Part shown: positions 1-5,674 of the stretch, in pieces | Layout of the letters: each line of letters begins with the position of its first letter | Position numbering within the stretch: the first letter of the stretch is position 1 | NCBI GenBank assembly: GCA_016212685.1 | Contig: JACREW010000184.1 | Span: 1 to 7,459, forward strand | Direction: 5' to 3' | Length of the DNA: 7,459 nt | Source of the DNA: Nitrospirota bacterium | Lineage (GTDB): Bacteria; Nitrospirota; Thermodesulfovibrionia; Thermodesulfovibrionales; Dissulfurispiraceae | Position numbers and translations under genes: made by a program | The notes under the pieces: generated by a model | What the model saw: the letters and a program-made list of their open reading frames with translations, nothing else | Database searches by the model: none | Told to the model about the DNA's origin: nothing

Positions 1-1
1 A

Positions 2-1855
2 AAAACATCTCTCGGGAATACCCTGAGACTACTTAAACCCATAATCATTATAGACGAAGGCCATAGGGCTTATACTGAAACAGCCCGTGATACAATCAGG
101 GGCTTCAACCCATCAATAATTGTTGAGCTTTCCGCCACTCCGCCAAAAAATGCAAATCTTCTTGTAAATGTCAGCGGGCAGGCCCTCAATAGAGAAGATA
201 TGATTAAGCTTGATTTGAATGTCATCAATAAATCGAGTCCTGACTGGAAAGACGTGATGCTTGCATCAAAAGAAAAGAGGGATTACCTTGAACGCAAGGC
301 AAAGGAATATGAAGCAAACACAGGCGAACATATCAGGCCTATCTGCCTAATTCAGGCTGAAAGAACAGGCAAAGAACAGAGGGGAACAAAATATATTCAT
401 GCAGAGGATGTAAGAGAATATTTGATTAAGCAATGCGGTGTATCAGAAAATGAGATAGCTATCAAAAGCAGCGAAAAAGATGACATAGAAGGCATAGACC
501 TTTTAAGCCGTGATTGTGAGATCAGGTATATCATTACCAAGCAGGCGCTTCAGGAAGGATGGGACTGCGCCTTTGCATATATCCTTACGGTATTGACGAA
601 TCCGGGTTCACAGTTGAGCATTACTCAGTTGGTGGGAAGAATTCTCAGGCAGTGTAAAGCCCGCAAAACCAAAGTCAAAGACCTTGATGAAAGCTATGTC
701 TTTTGCCATAGGCCGAAAGCAGGCGTTCTTTTGGAGAGCATCAAGAAGGGTTTTGAGGTAGAAGGCTTAGGTGACCTGGCTTCACGGGTGACTGTTAAAG
801 AGGGTGATCCCGCTTTAGAGGATGCTACAAAGGAAAAGACTGTCAGGTATAGGGACAAATTCAAGGTCTTTGAGGGCAGGGTCTATCTGCCGAAATTTGT
901 GATTCAGGAAAACGGCGGCTGGCGTAATGTCAACTATGACATGGACATTTTAAGCAGGATAGACTGGAATAATGCTGATTTGACTGAAATCAAGAATGTT
1001 GTGCTTGGAGAAATAACTACACAGGATCAGGAAATTGCCGTGGGCTTAAGTGAAGACGTGACTGAACTAATTGAGGAAAGAGGACGGATAACAAGGCGCG
1101 GAGGACTAAAGCTTGACCATGTTCTTATGACAAGGCAGTTGCTGGACATTATCCCTAATCCCTGGATTGCCCATGATATCGGGAAAGAGATTTTCGCTGC
1201 TTTGCTGAAGAAAAACAGTAAAGAGAAAGTTACAAATAACCTTGCGTTTATCATTGAGGAAACACGTAAGCACTTGATGGATGAAAGAGACAGACTATCC
1301 GAGAATATTTTTAAAGAACTGCTTGGGGAAAAGAGATTGTGGTTTTTCCTCCTTGCCGATAAGGGAGGTTATGAGCTTCCACCAAGCATAACAGTGAAAA
1401 AGTGTAGCAGAAAACTCATCAGGGATGACCATTCGGAAGTTGCAAGGAGCCTTTTTGATTTCATCCCGGAAGAAGAATTCAACGAGATGGAAAAATCCAT
1501 TGCAATATACCTTGACGAGCAGGAAAAGCTTTTGTGGTGGTACCGGAATATTTCAAGGCAGGATTACTACATTCAGGGATGGCGTAAGAATAAAATATAC
1601 CCTGATTTTATCTTTACGAAAGCTGATAAGACAGGCAGAGATTTCAGTATGGTTTATGTTGTTGAAACGAAAGGCATTCACCTGAAAGGCAGCGAAGACA
1701 CTAAGTATAAGAGAAACGTCTTTAAGTTTTGCAATGACTTGGGCAGGAAAGTAGAATGGAAAGAACTGAATAAAGAATTTTCAAAGGGGATAGAATTTCA
1801 GGTGATAGATGAAAAGGAATGGCAGAGGCGAATAAATGAGATATTCGGGGTTTAA
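2..1855 (+). CDS. Type III restriction-type helicase/nuclease (Res-like subunit), C-terminal 617 residues, 5' truncated by window
   Basis: The frame is open from base 2, so the ATG at 200 is internal (residue 67 of the visible part) and the true start lies upstream. Superfamily 2 helicase motifs are visible: DEGH (motif II, residues 18-21), SAT (motif III, 44-46), an ITKQALQEGWD segment (motif V region, about 178-188) and QLVGRILRQ (motif VI, 209-217). The Walker A motif must be upstream. The C-terminal part holds a PD-(D/E)XK-type nuclease pattern, PDF with Asp535, then VVETKG with Glu555 and Lys557. This order matches Res subunits of type III restriction enzymes, which translocate or switch on DNA using ATP and cut next to unmodified sites together with a Mod methyltransferase. 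Mod is not in view, so a stand-alone helicase-nuclease of another defence system is possible. The gene ends 53 bp before hisI, with no clear terminator. By eye some stretches are more A/T-rich than proA, which fits an accessory gene but proves nothing. Confidence 0.88.
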   Translation, partial: KTSLGNTLRLLKPIIIIDEGHRAYTETARDTIRGFNPSIIVELSATPPKNANLLVNVSGQALNREDMIKLDLNVINKSSPDWKDVMLASKEKRDYLERKAKEYEANTGEHIRPICLIQAERTGKEQRGTKYIHAEDVREYLIKQCGVSENEIAIKSSEKDDIEGIDLLSRDCEIRYIITKQALQEGWDCAFAYILTVLTNPGSQLSITQLVGRILRQCKARKTKVKDLDESYVFCHRPKAGVLLESIKKGFEVEGLGDLASRVTVKEGDPALEDATKEKTVRYRDKFKVFEGRVYLPKFVIQENGGWRNVNYDMDILSRIDWNNADLTEIKNVVLGEITTQDQEIAVGLSEDVTELIEERGRITRRGGLKLDHVLMTRQLLDIIPNPWIAHDIGKEIFAALLKKNSKEKVTNNLAFIIEETRKHLMDERDRLSENIFKELLGEKRLWFFLLADKGGYELPPSITVKKCSRKLIRDDHSEVARSLFDFIPEEEFNEMEKSIAIYLDEQEKLLWWYRNISRQDYYIQGWRKNKIYPDFIFTKADKTGRDFSMVYVVETKGIHLKGSEDTKYKRNVFKFCNDLGRKVEWKELNKEFSKGIEFQVIDEKEWQRRINEIFGV

Positions 1856-1894
1856 TTTTCATAGAGATTTCAAATCAGAGATTGAGGCAAGATT

Positions 1895-1901
1895 GGAGGG
1901 G
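1895..1901 (+). promoter_or_regulatory. Ribosome binding site of hisI
   Basis: GGAGGGG lies 7 bases before the ATG at 1909. It fixes the start there and rules out the in-frame TTG at 1882, which would lie upstream of this site and add nine unconserved residues. Confidence 0.8.
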
Positions 1902-1908
1902 TAAAAAT

Positions 1909-2229
1909 ATGTTGCCGGAACTTAAATACGATGAAAGGGGTCTTATCCCCGCCATAATACAGGACATTGAAAACGGCGACGTCCTGATGATGGCGTATAT
2001 GAACGAGAAATCTTTAGAGATGACCGTTGATAGCGGATTCACGCACTTCTGGTCGAGGTCCCGGCAGAAATACTGGAAAAAAGGCGAGACCTCGGGCAAT
2101 GTGCAAGAAGTGAAGGAAATATTGTATGACTGCGATGCGGACACGCTTTTGATTAAGGTCAAGCAGCACGGCGGTGTTGCATGCCATACAGGAAATAGGA
2201 CATGTTTTTATAGGAATATTGAAAGGTAA
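1909..2229 (+). CDS. hisI: Phosphoribosyl-AMP cyclohydrolase
   Basis: This 106-residue cytosolic enzyme opens the adenine ring of phosphoribosyl-AMP in the third step of histidine biosynthesis. The family signature is clear: FWSRSRQKYWKKGETSGN (residues 47-64), the acidic metal-binding cluster DCDAD (74-78), and ACHTGNRTCF (91-100). Cys75, Cys92 and Cys99 are the expected zinc ligands and Asp74, Asp76 and Asp78 the expected magnesium ligands, by family knowledge. The length is that of the stand-alone enzyme; no HisE pyrophosphohydrolase domain is fused at the C-terminus, so HisE should be encoded elsewhere. No other his gene is in view; the gene sits between a restriction-type gene and a repeat element. 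The stop is doubled in frame (TAA followed by TGA), within a tandem 10-bp duplication at 2221-2240. Confidence 0.95.
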   Translation: MLPELKYDERGLIPAIIQDIENGDVLMMAYMNEKSLEMTVDSGFTHFWSRSRQKYWKKGETSGNVQEVKEILYDCDADTLLIKVKQHGGVACHTGNRTCFYRNIER

Positions 2230-2240
2230 TGAAAGGTAAA

Positions 2241-2374
2241 AACAAGAAAGGCATCTGCCTTCCGCTTCATTCTCGAATGGCATCCGGCCATTCTCCGAAG
2301 CTACGCCAGCCCGCTTAGCCATCCCTGGCACGCTTGGGCTGCCGAAGTCGCTCCAAGCAAATGCCTTTCTTGTT
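2241..2374. repeat. 134-bp hairpin element with perfect 14-bp terminal inverted repeats (MITE-like or structured RNA)
   Basis: AACAAGAAAGGCAT at 2241-2254 is exactly complementary to ATGCCTTTCTTGTT at 2361-2374. After one mismatch the pairing continues with TGC/GCA (2256-2258 with 2357-2359). Inside are further perfect stems: GAATGGC/GCCATTC (2275-2281 with 2287-2293, five-base loop), nested in GCTTC/GAAGC (2264-2268 with 2297-2301); and CAGCCC/GGGCTG (2307-2312 with 2336-2341) enclosing GCCA/TGGC (2318-2321 with 2326-2329). The whole can fold as a branched, cloverleaf-like hairpin on either strand. It fills nearly the whole hisI-HIT gap and has no U-run like a simple terminator. No clear target-site duplication was found. 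The minus strand is open across the element, but no gene is supported. Whether it is repeated in the genome cannot be seen here. Confidence 0.7.
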
Positions 2375-2379
2375 ATAAT
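2371..2379 (+). promoter_or_regulatory. Extended -10 promoter of the HIT gene
   Basis: TGTTATAAT is a perfect extended -10 (TGn plus TATAAT). No good -35 lies 16-18 bases upstream, as is usual for extended -10 promoters. The expected transcription start is near 2386, giving a leader of about 32 bases that contains the AGGAGG ribosome site. The first four bases are also the right end of the 134-bp inverted-repeat element. Confidence 0.6.
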
Positions 2380-2404
2380 GGTTTTATTTAAGAATTTTGC
2401 TGTC

Positions 2405-2410
2405 AGGAGG
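2405..2410 (+). promoter_or_regulatory. Ribosome binding site of the HIT gene
   Basis: A perfect AGGAGG lies 7 bases before the ATG at 2418. It selects this start over the in-frame TTG at 2397, which precedes the site. Confidence 0.85.
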
Positions 2411-2417
2411 CACGCAA

Positions 2418-2762
2418 ATGAGCGATTGTATATTCTGCAAGATCATCGAAAAGAAGATACCCGCAAAAATAGTTTATGAAGACGAGTATGCCCTTGCCTT
2501 TGAGGACGTGAATCCTCAAGCGCCGGTTCACGCTCTCGTGATTCCCAAAAAGCATATCCCGACAACTCTCGACATTAAAGAGGAAGACAATAATCTCATC
2601 GGGCATCTGATTAAAGTTGCCAATAAGATCGCATCCGATAAAGGTATTGCAGAGAGGGGGTTCAGGATAGTGACCAACTGCAATCCGGAGAGCGGGCAGA
2701 CGGTTTACCACATTCATTTGCATGTTCTCGGCGGGCGGCCTATGCACTGGCCTCCGGGATAG
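2418..2762 (+). CDS. HIT-family (histidine triad, HINT-like) nucleotide-binding protein
   Basis: This 114-residue cytosolic protein has the usual length of a bacterial HINT-branch protein. The triad YHIHLHVLGGRP (residues 97-108) carries His98, His100 and His102; the middle one is the expected nucleophile for hydrolysing purine nucleoside phosphoramidates such as AMP-lysine. The N-terminal SDCIFCKII (2-10) with Cys4 and Cys7 is the zinc-type Cys pair of this branch, and SGQTVYHIHLH matches the family. The cellular substrate is not predictable from sequence. It has its own extended -10 promoter and strong ribosome site, so it can be expressed apart from hisI. It is followed by a 320-bp repeat-filled non-coding region. 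Nothing is truncated. Confidence 0.95.
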   Translation: MSDCIFCKIIEKKIPAKIVYEDEYALAFEDVNPQAPVHALVIPKKHIPTTLDIKEEDNNLIGHLIKVANKIASDKGIAERGFRIVTNCNPESGQTVYHIHLHVLGGRPMHWPPG

Positions 2763-2814
2763 TTTGCATGATATATATTGCATATAGTGCAGGTCTGCTT
2801 CAATGACTTAATAA

Positions 2815-3018
2815 TAATCCGTAACGGCATAGAGTGCATATATGCCTTAAAGCCTTTACAAGTGTTGTTCTTTATGCAAAGCAAAGATAATATACGCCTC
2901 ATTAAGTGGATACCGCCGATGCTGAATACGGGTATAAGAGTATGCTGTTAGAGAGTTCCGCAGGTAAAGGCTTTTCGGCATACATGCACTCTATACTAAA
3001 AAGTTTCATTACGGATTA
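2815..3018. repeat. Interrupted inverted repeat (left arm 2815-2859, right arm 2964-3018)
   Basis: Three blocks occur in order on the left and in reverse complement on the right. TAATCCGTAA (2815-2824) pairs perfectly with TTACGGATTA (3009-3018). The 19-base block at 2828-2846 matches the complement of 2977-2995 at 17 of 19 bases. TAAAGCCTTTAC (2848-2859) matches the complement of 2964-2975 at 11 of 12. The arms are separated by about 104 bases, and the right arm has a 13-base gap (2996-3008) where the left has 3. It could form a long imperfect hairpin, or be two inverted copies of one small element. Confidence 0.75.
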
Positions 3019-3048
3019 AGGCCTTTATAAGTGCTGTTTTTTATGCAA
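2847..3048. repeat. 33-bp imperfect direct repeat (2847-2879 and 3016-3048)
   Basis: The two copies match at 29 of 33 bases; all four differences are transitions. Both end in TTTATGCAA. The second copy starts inside the end of the right inverted arm (bases 3016-3018 are shared), so direct and inverted copies of one sequence family are interlocked. The second copy ends 34 bases before the Nudix start codon. Confidence 0.75.
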
Positions 3049-3082
3049 TGTTAGGGTTTACTTTTAGAATAGAAGAGTCGAA

Positions 3083-3640
3083 ATGGAAATCATCGATAGA
3101 AAGATAGTATGGGAAGGCAGGTTTCTCAGGACACTAATCCTTACTTATAGAGATCATTCCGGAAACCTTAGAAATTGGGAGGCTGTTGAAAGGGTAAACT
3201 GCGACGGTATAGTGGTGGTTGTGCCTGTGACGGAGCATAAGGAATTCCTCTTGATAAGGCAGTTCAGGCCTGTCTTAAACGGCTTTGTAGTGGAATTTCC
3301 AGCAGGCTTAAACGATAAAGGCGAAAGCTTGGTTGATGCGGCAAGGCGTGAGCTTATCGAAGAGACCGGTTACACAGCGGATGATTTTATTTATTTAACC
3401 GACGGGCCAGTGTCTTCCGGCATGTCGACCGAGATTTTAAGCGTGTTTCTTGCAGTTAACGCCTATCCTGCATCGGATGCCGTCAAGGAACAATACCCTG
3501 CCGATGAGAGCGAGAACATCGAGGTAATCAAAACGCCGCTCGATAAAATATACGAAACCCTCCAGACTCGCAGGAAAGACGGAGATTACATAGATATGAA
3601 GGTCTACGGGCTTATAGAACTGGCAAAGAAACGGTTATAG
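3083..3640 (+). CDS. Nudix hydrolase, ADP-ribose pyrophosphatase-like
   Basis: This 185-residue protein has a complete Nudix box (G-x5-E-x7-R-E-U-x-E-E-x-G-U): Gly75, Glu81, Arg89, Glu90, Glu93, Glu94 and Gly96, the last acidic residues binding the magnesium ions needed for catalysis. FVVEFPAGL just before the box, and an N-terminal half starting with VWEGRFLRT, are typical of the ADP-ribose/NudF branch, which splits ADP-ribose into AMP and ribose 5-phosphate. The exact substrate is inferred from family resemblance. The ATG at 3083 has only a weak upstream AGAAGAG. The gene lies after the nested repeats and converges on the ferredoxin gene. Its last codon and TAG stop lie inside the first GTTATAGCGT repeat copy, so the repeat may have set the present C-terminus. 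Confidence 0.9.
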   Translation: MEIIDRKIVWEGRFLRTLILTYRDHSGNLRNWEAVERVNCDGIVVVVPVTEHKEFLLIRQFRPVLNGFVVEFPAGLNDKGESLVDAARRELIEETGYTADDFIYLTDGPVSSGMSTEILSVFLAVNAYPASDAVKEQYPADESENIEVIKTPLDKIYETLQTRRKDGDYIDMKVYGLIELAKKRL

Positions 3641-3712
3641 CGTGGAGCGTTACGCGTTATAGCGTCAAAACCCTAACGCGATAAACGCTATAACGCTCAA
3701 CGCTATAACGCA
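3632..3712. repeat. Cluster of GTTATAGCGT repeats between convergent genes
   Basis: GGTTATAGCGT (3633-3643) and GCGTTATAGCGT (3654-3665) are followed by two exact inverted copies, ACGCTATAACGC at 3685-3696 and 3700-3711. The 12-base arms 3654-3665 and 3685-3696 can form a hairpin with a 19-base loop, and GAGCGTTA (3645-3652) can also pair with TAACGCTC (3691-3698). The cluster fills the gap exactly: it starts in the Nudix stop codon and ends one base before the ferredoxin stop. It could act as a two-way transcription barrier, but it lacks T-runs. Confidence 0.8.
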
Positions 3713-3895
3713 TTACTCGAACTTTATTGCTTCAGTAGGACAGATATTTGCCGCCTCCTGACAATCGCAGGTATTGCACTTGTCGTAGCCTATTACCCAT
3801 GCTTTGTCATCCCTGAGTTCAAATACCTCCGGACATACCTCCACGCATGAGCCGCATCCGATGCAGAGATCCGCATCAACTATCGGTGTTGCCAT
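3713..3895 (-). CDS. Small [4Fe-4S] ferredoxin, probably single-cluster
   Basis: This 60-residue acidic protein is a soluble electron carrier. CIGCGSCVEVCP (residues 11-22) supplies Cys11, Cys14, Cys17 and Cys21; the second half has CNTCDCQEAANICP with Cys40, Cys43, Cys45 and Cys52. It lacks a second CxxCxxC motif. By comparison with Desulfovibrio-type one-cluster ferredoxins, Cys11, Cys14, Cys17 and Cys52 would hold one [4Fe-4S] cluster, leaving four extra cysteines. AGGAGG (complement of 3902-3907) lies 6 bases before the ATG, and an extended -10 lies further up. It is transcribed alone, opposite to all its neighbours, between two groups of GTTATAGCGT repeats. No partner oxidoreductase is adjacent, so its redox partner is unknown. 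Confidence 0.92.
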   Translation of the reverse strand: MATPIVDADLCIGCGSCVEVCPEVFELRDDKAWVIGYDKCNTCDCQEAANICPTEAIKFE

Positions 3896-3929
3896 AGAAA
3901 ACCTCCTGAAAGATGTTAAATTTAAAACT

Positions 3930-3938
3930 ATTATAACA
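3930..3938 (-). promoter_or_regulatory. Extended -10 promoter of the ferredoxin gene
   Basis: Read on the minus strand this is TGTTATAAT, a perfect extended -10 identical to that of the HIT gene. No convincing -35 is seen. The expected start is near 3923, leaving a leader of about 28 bases that includes the AGGAGG ribosome site. Confidence 0.6.
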
Positions 3939-3989
3939 AAAATCCGGCCCCGATGTTCTATGATTAAAATCAGGCTGTTAAAAATTCGT

Positions 3990-4060
3990 GTTATAGCGTT
4001 TATTGCGTTATTGAGTTTATAGAGTTATAATTATTTGCGCTATAACGCTATACGCTCAGC
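3990..4060. repeat. Second, degenerate GTTATAGCGT repeat cluster upstream of proA
   Basis: GTTATAGCGTT (3990-4000) and GCGCTATAACGCT (4037-4049) are inverted relatives of the motif at 3632-3712; GTTATAGCG (3990-3998) and CGCTATAAC (4038-4046) pair perfectly. Between and after them are decayed variants (GCGTTATTGAG, GAGTTATAA, CTATACGCTCAGCGC). The cluster ends close to the proA ribosome site. Confidence 0.65.
4003..4031 (+). promoter_or_regulatory. Candidate sigma-70-type promoter for the proA operon
   Basis: TTGCGT (4003-4008) and a perfect TATAAT (4026-4031) are 17 bases apart, the ideal spacing. Transcription would start near 4038, inside a repeat copy, giving a leader of about 50 bases. 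The -35 matches consensus only in its first three bases, and the A/T-rich repeat background makes chance TATAAT boxes likely. Confidence 0.45.
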
Positions 4061-4077
4061 GCTTGATGCAAAAATCT

Positions 4078-4082
4078 GGAGG
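4078..4082 (+). promoter_or_regulatory. Ribosome binding site of proA
   Basis: GGAGG lies 4 bases before the ATG at 4087, slightly close but the only good site. It decides against the in-frame TTG at 4063 and ATG at 4066, both of which precede it. Confidence 0.7.
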
Positions 4083-4086
4083 TTGC

Positions 4087-5343
4087 ATGGATATAAAGCA
4101 GTTTGTTCTTGCCAAGGCAAAGGAAGCGAAGGAGGGGGCAAGAAGCCTTGCGAGGGCGTCATCGGGGCAAAAGAACGCGGCCCTCGTAAAAATGGCAGCG
4201 GCGCTTAAGGACAGGGCTGAAGAACTCGTCTCGGAGAATAAAAAAGATATAGAGTATGCGGCAAAGAAAGGGCTCTCCAAGGCGATGATCGACAGGCTGA
4301 CCCTGAATGAAAAGCGCATTGATGAAATGGCGCAGGGACTTGTCGAGGTAGCCCAACTGCCCGACCCCGTAGGAGAGATAACAAAGATGTGGCGGCGGCC
4401 TAACGGCATGACCGTCGGCAGGATGAGGGTTCCGATAGGAGTTATAGGTATAATCTATGAGGCTCGTCCGAACGTCACGGCTGATGCGACAAGCCTGTGC
4501 CTTAAGGCCGGAAACGCGGTCATACTGCGCGGCGGCTCTGAGGCTATCAATTCCAACAGGGCTATCGTAGGCATCCTCAGGGATGTCGCGAAAGCCGAAG
4601 GCATCAATGAAGGCGCTGTTACGTTTATAGACATTCCGGACAGGGAAGCGGTCATGGAGATGTTGAAGCTCGATGGTATAGTAGATTTGATAATTCCGCG
4701 CGGCGGCGAGGGGCTTATAAGAACGGTTACCGAGAATTCGAGGATTCCCGTGCTTAAGCATTACAAAGGGGTCTGCCATGTTTTCGTGGACAGGGATGCG
4801 GATCCCGGCATGGCCGAAGATATATGCTTTAACGCAAAGGTGCAGAGGCCCGGAACCTGCAACGCGATGGAGACAATGCTTGTTGACGAGGGCATTGCCG
4901 GGGTTTTTTTGCCGGCGATGCTTAAGAGGTTTAAAGACGCAGGGGTCGCATTAAAGGGCTGTCCGAAGACTACGGGTATATATCCCGATATTAACGAGGC
5001 CAAGGAAGAAGATTTTCATAATGAATATCTCGACCTTGTATTAAATGTGAAGGTCGTAAAGAATATGGATGACGCAATGGATCACATCGCGAAATACGGC
5101 TCAGCGCATTCCGATTCCATAGTCACCATGAATTACGACAGGGCAATGAGGTTTTTGAGGGAGGTAGATTCCTCCGCGGTGCTCGTTAATGCGTCCACCA
5201 GACTGAATGACGGCTTCCAGTTCGGGCTCGGCGCGGAAATAGGAATATCGACCGATAAGATACACGCGCGGGGGCCTATGGGACTTGAAGAGCTGACCTG
5301 CACGAAGTTCATAGTGTTGGGGAGCGGCCAACTGAGAGAATAA
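4087..5343 (+). CDS. proA: Gamma-glutamyl phosphate reductase
   Basis: This 418-residue cytosolic enzyme reduces gamma-glutamyl phosphate to glutamate semialdehyde with NADPH, the second step of proline synthesis. It has the usual family length and the aldehyde-dehydrogenase-like fold. Visible signatures are PIGVIGIIYEARPNVTAD (residues 116-133, nucleotide-binding region), LKAGNAVILRGGSEA (139-153), IIPRGGEGLI (202-211) and VQRPGTCNAMET (252-263), where Cys258 is the catalytic thiol. GFQFGLGAEIGIS and ARGPMGLEELT near the C-terminus are also typical. Its usual partner proB (glutamate 5-kinase) is not adjacent: upstream lies the divergent ferredoxin gene. It heads a same-strand series with the 92-residue protein and nadD, an order reminiscent of the proBA-nadD neighbourhood of many bacteria. 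Confidence 0.97.
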   Translation: MDIKQFVLAKAKEAKEGARSLARASSGQKNAALVKMAAALKDRAEELVSENKKDIEYAAKKGLSKAMIDRLTLNEKRIDEMAQGLVEVAQLPDPVGEITKMWRRPNGMTVGRMRVPIGVIGIIYEARPNVTADATSLCLKAGNAVILRGGSEAINSNRAIVGILRDVAKAEGINEGAVTFIDIPDREAVMEMLKLDGIVDLIIPRGGEGLIRTVTENSRIPVLKHYKGVCHVFVDRDADPGMAEDICFNAKVQRPGTCNAMETMLVDEGIAGVFLPAMLKRFKDAGVALKGCPKTTGIYPDINEAKEEDFHNEYLDLVLNVKVVKNMDDAMDHIAKYGSAHSDSIVTMNYDRAMRFLREVDSSAVLVNASTRLNDGFQFGLGAEIGISTDKIHARGPMGLEELTCTKFIVLGSGQLRE

Positions 5344-5380
5344 TTTGAGGGAATAATTGCAGATACAAATCAAGGGGACA

Positions 5381-5387
5381 AAGGAGG
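5381..5387 (+). promoter_or_regulatory. Ribosome binding site of the 92-residue gene
   Basis: AAGGAGG lies 5 bases before the ATG at 5393. It shows that the upstream part of the open frame (from 5357) is leader and not protein. Confidence 0.8.
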
Positions 5388-5392
5388 GAGTT

Positions 5393-5671
5393 ATGTCTGA
5401 GAAATTAAGTTCTGAAGAGTTTGTAAAAAAGGCGATAGTGAGCCTCAGGAAAGAGGGCTATAAGGGTATACACACGGTATATTCCGGTTTTAACGATGCG
5501 TTCAAGAAATATTTCGAGGGGGAAGACCCCATAAAGACAACCACTCAGCTTGCAGCGGAAGGCAAGATAGTGATAAGGCCGGTTAAGGGCGGGGTAATGC
5601 TTTATCTCCCGGAAGAAGCCCCGGCATCGAGGGCGCGGGGAGAAGACGCATTGGAGAAAATGGGGTTGTAG
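5393..5671 (+). CDS. Uncharacterised 92-residue protein, possible winged-helix fold
   Basis: I do not recognise a named family. The protein is soluble, without signal peptide or membrane segment. Residues 7-20 (SEEFVKKAIVSLRK) and about 31-42 look helical. Residues 46-56 (PIKTTTQLAAE) could be a recognition helix, followed by a strand pair with a Gly-Gly turn (KIVIRPVKGGVMLYLP, 58-73) like a wing. This suggests a small winged-helix protein, an inference from pattern only. The tail (74-92) is Ala/Glu/Arg-rich and probably flexible. A strong ribosome site and its place 49 bp after proA and 3 bp before nadD show a real gene in the same operon. The spacing to nadD suggests coupled translation. 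A role linked to proline or NAD synthesis would be guesswork. Confidence 0.85.
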   Translation: MSEKLSSEEFVKKAIVSLRKEGYKGIHTVYSGFNDAFKKYFEGEDPIKTTTQLAAEGKIVIRPVKGGVMLYLPEEAPASRARGEDALEKMGL

Positions 5672-5674
5672 GTT

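Larger units (their letters stand above)
2763..3082. other. 320-bp non-coding region holding nested repeats
   Basis: No supported gene lies here; the only frames are short and antisense. Positions 2815-3048 are taken up by the inverted and direct repeats listed separately. The first 50 bases are A/T-rich and include a fragment at 2791-2801 (CATATAGTGCA) that matches 10 of 11 bases of part of the repeat (2828-2838). No T-run terminator for the HIT gene was found. TAGAAT at 3065-3070 resembles a -10 box but is only about a dozen bases from the Nudix start and has no good -35. Confidence 0.75.

Noticed and set aside
2014..2331. A minus-strand open frame through the 134-bp element and the end of hisI
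   Set aside because: It overlaps hisI antisense and the rest is hairpin sequence; the peptide is explained by the repeat element and not by a gene.
2815..3060. Integron attC-like site suggested by the inverted repeats and GTTAGGG at 3050-3056
   Set aside because: The sequence does not fit the GTTRRRY core (last base is G), and no matching opposite core or integrase is seen.
3042..3070. Promoter for the Nudix gene using TAGAAT at 3065-3070
   Set aside because: The -35 region is poor and the start would fall within a few bases of the ATG; too weak to list.
3804..4022. A 72-codon plus-strand frame
   Set aside because: It begins inside the ferredoxin gene on the opposite strand and runs into non-coding repeat DNA; no domain or ribosome site supports it.
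3632..4060. CRISPR array
   Set aside because: The repeat units are only about 12 bases, in both orientations, with irregular spacing and no cas genes.
4159..4779. A 206-codon open frame on the minus strand
   Set aside because: It lies fully antisense to the strongly supported proA gene, with no recognisable domain; it is a by-product of proA codon use.
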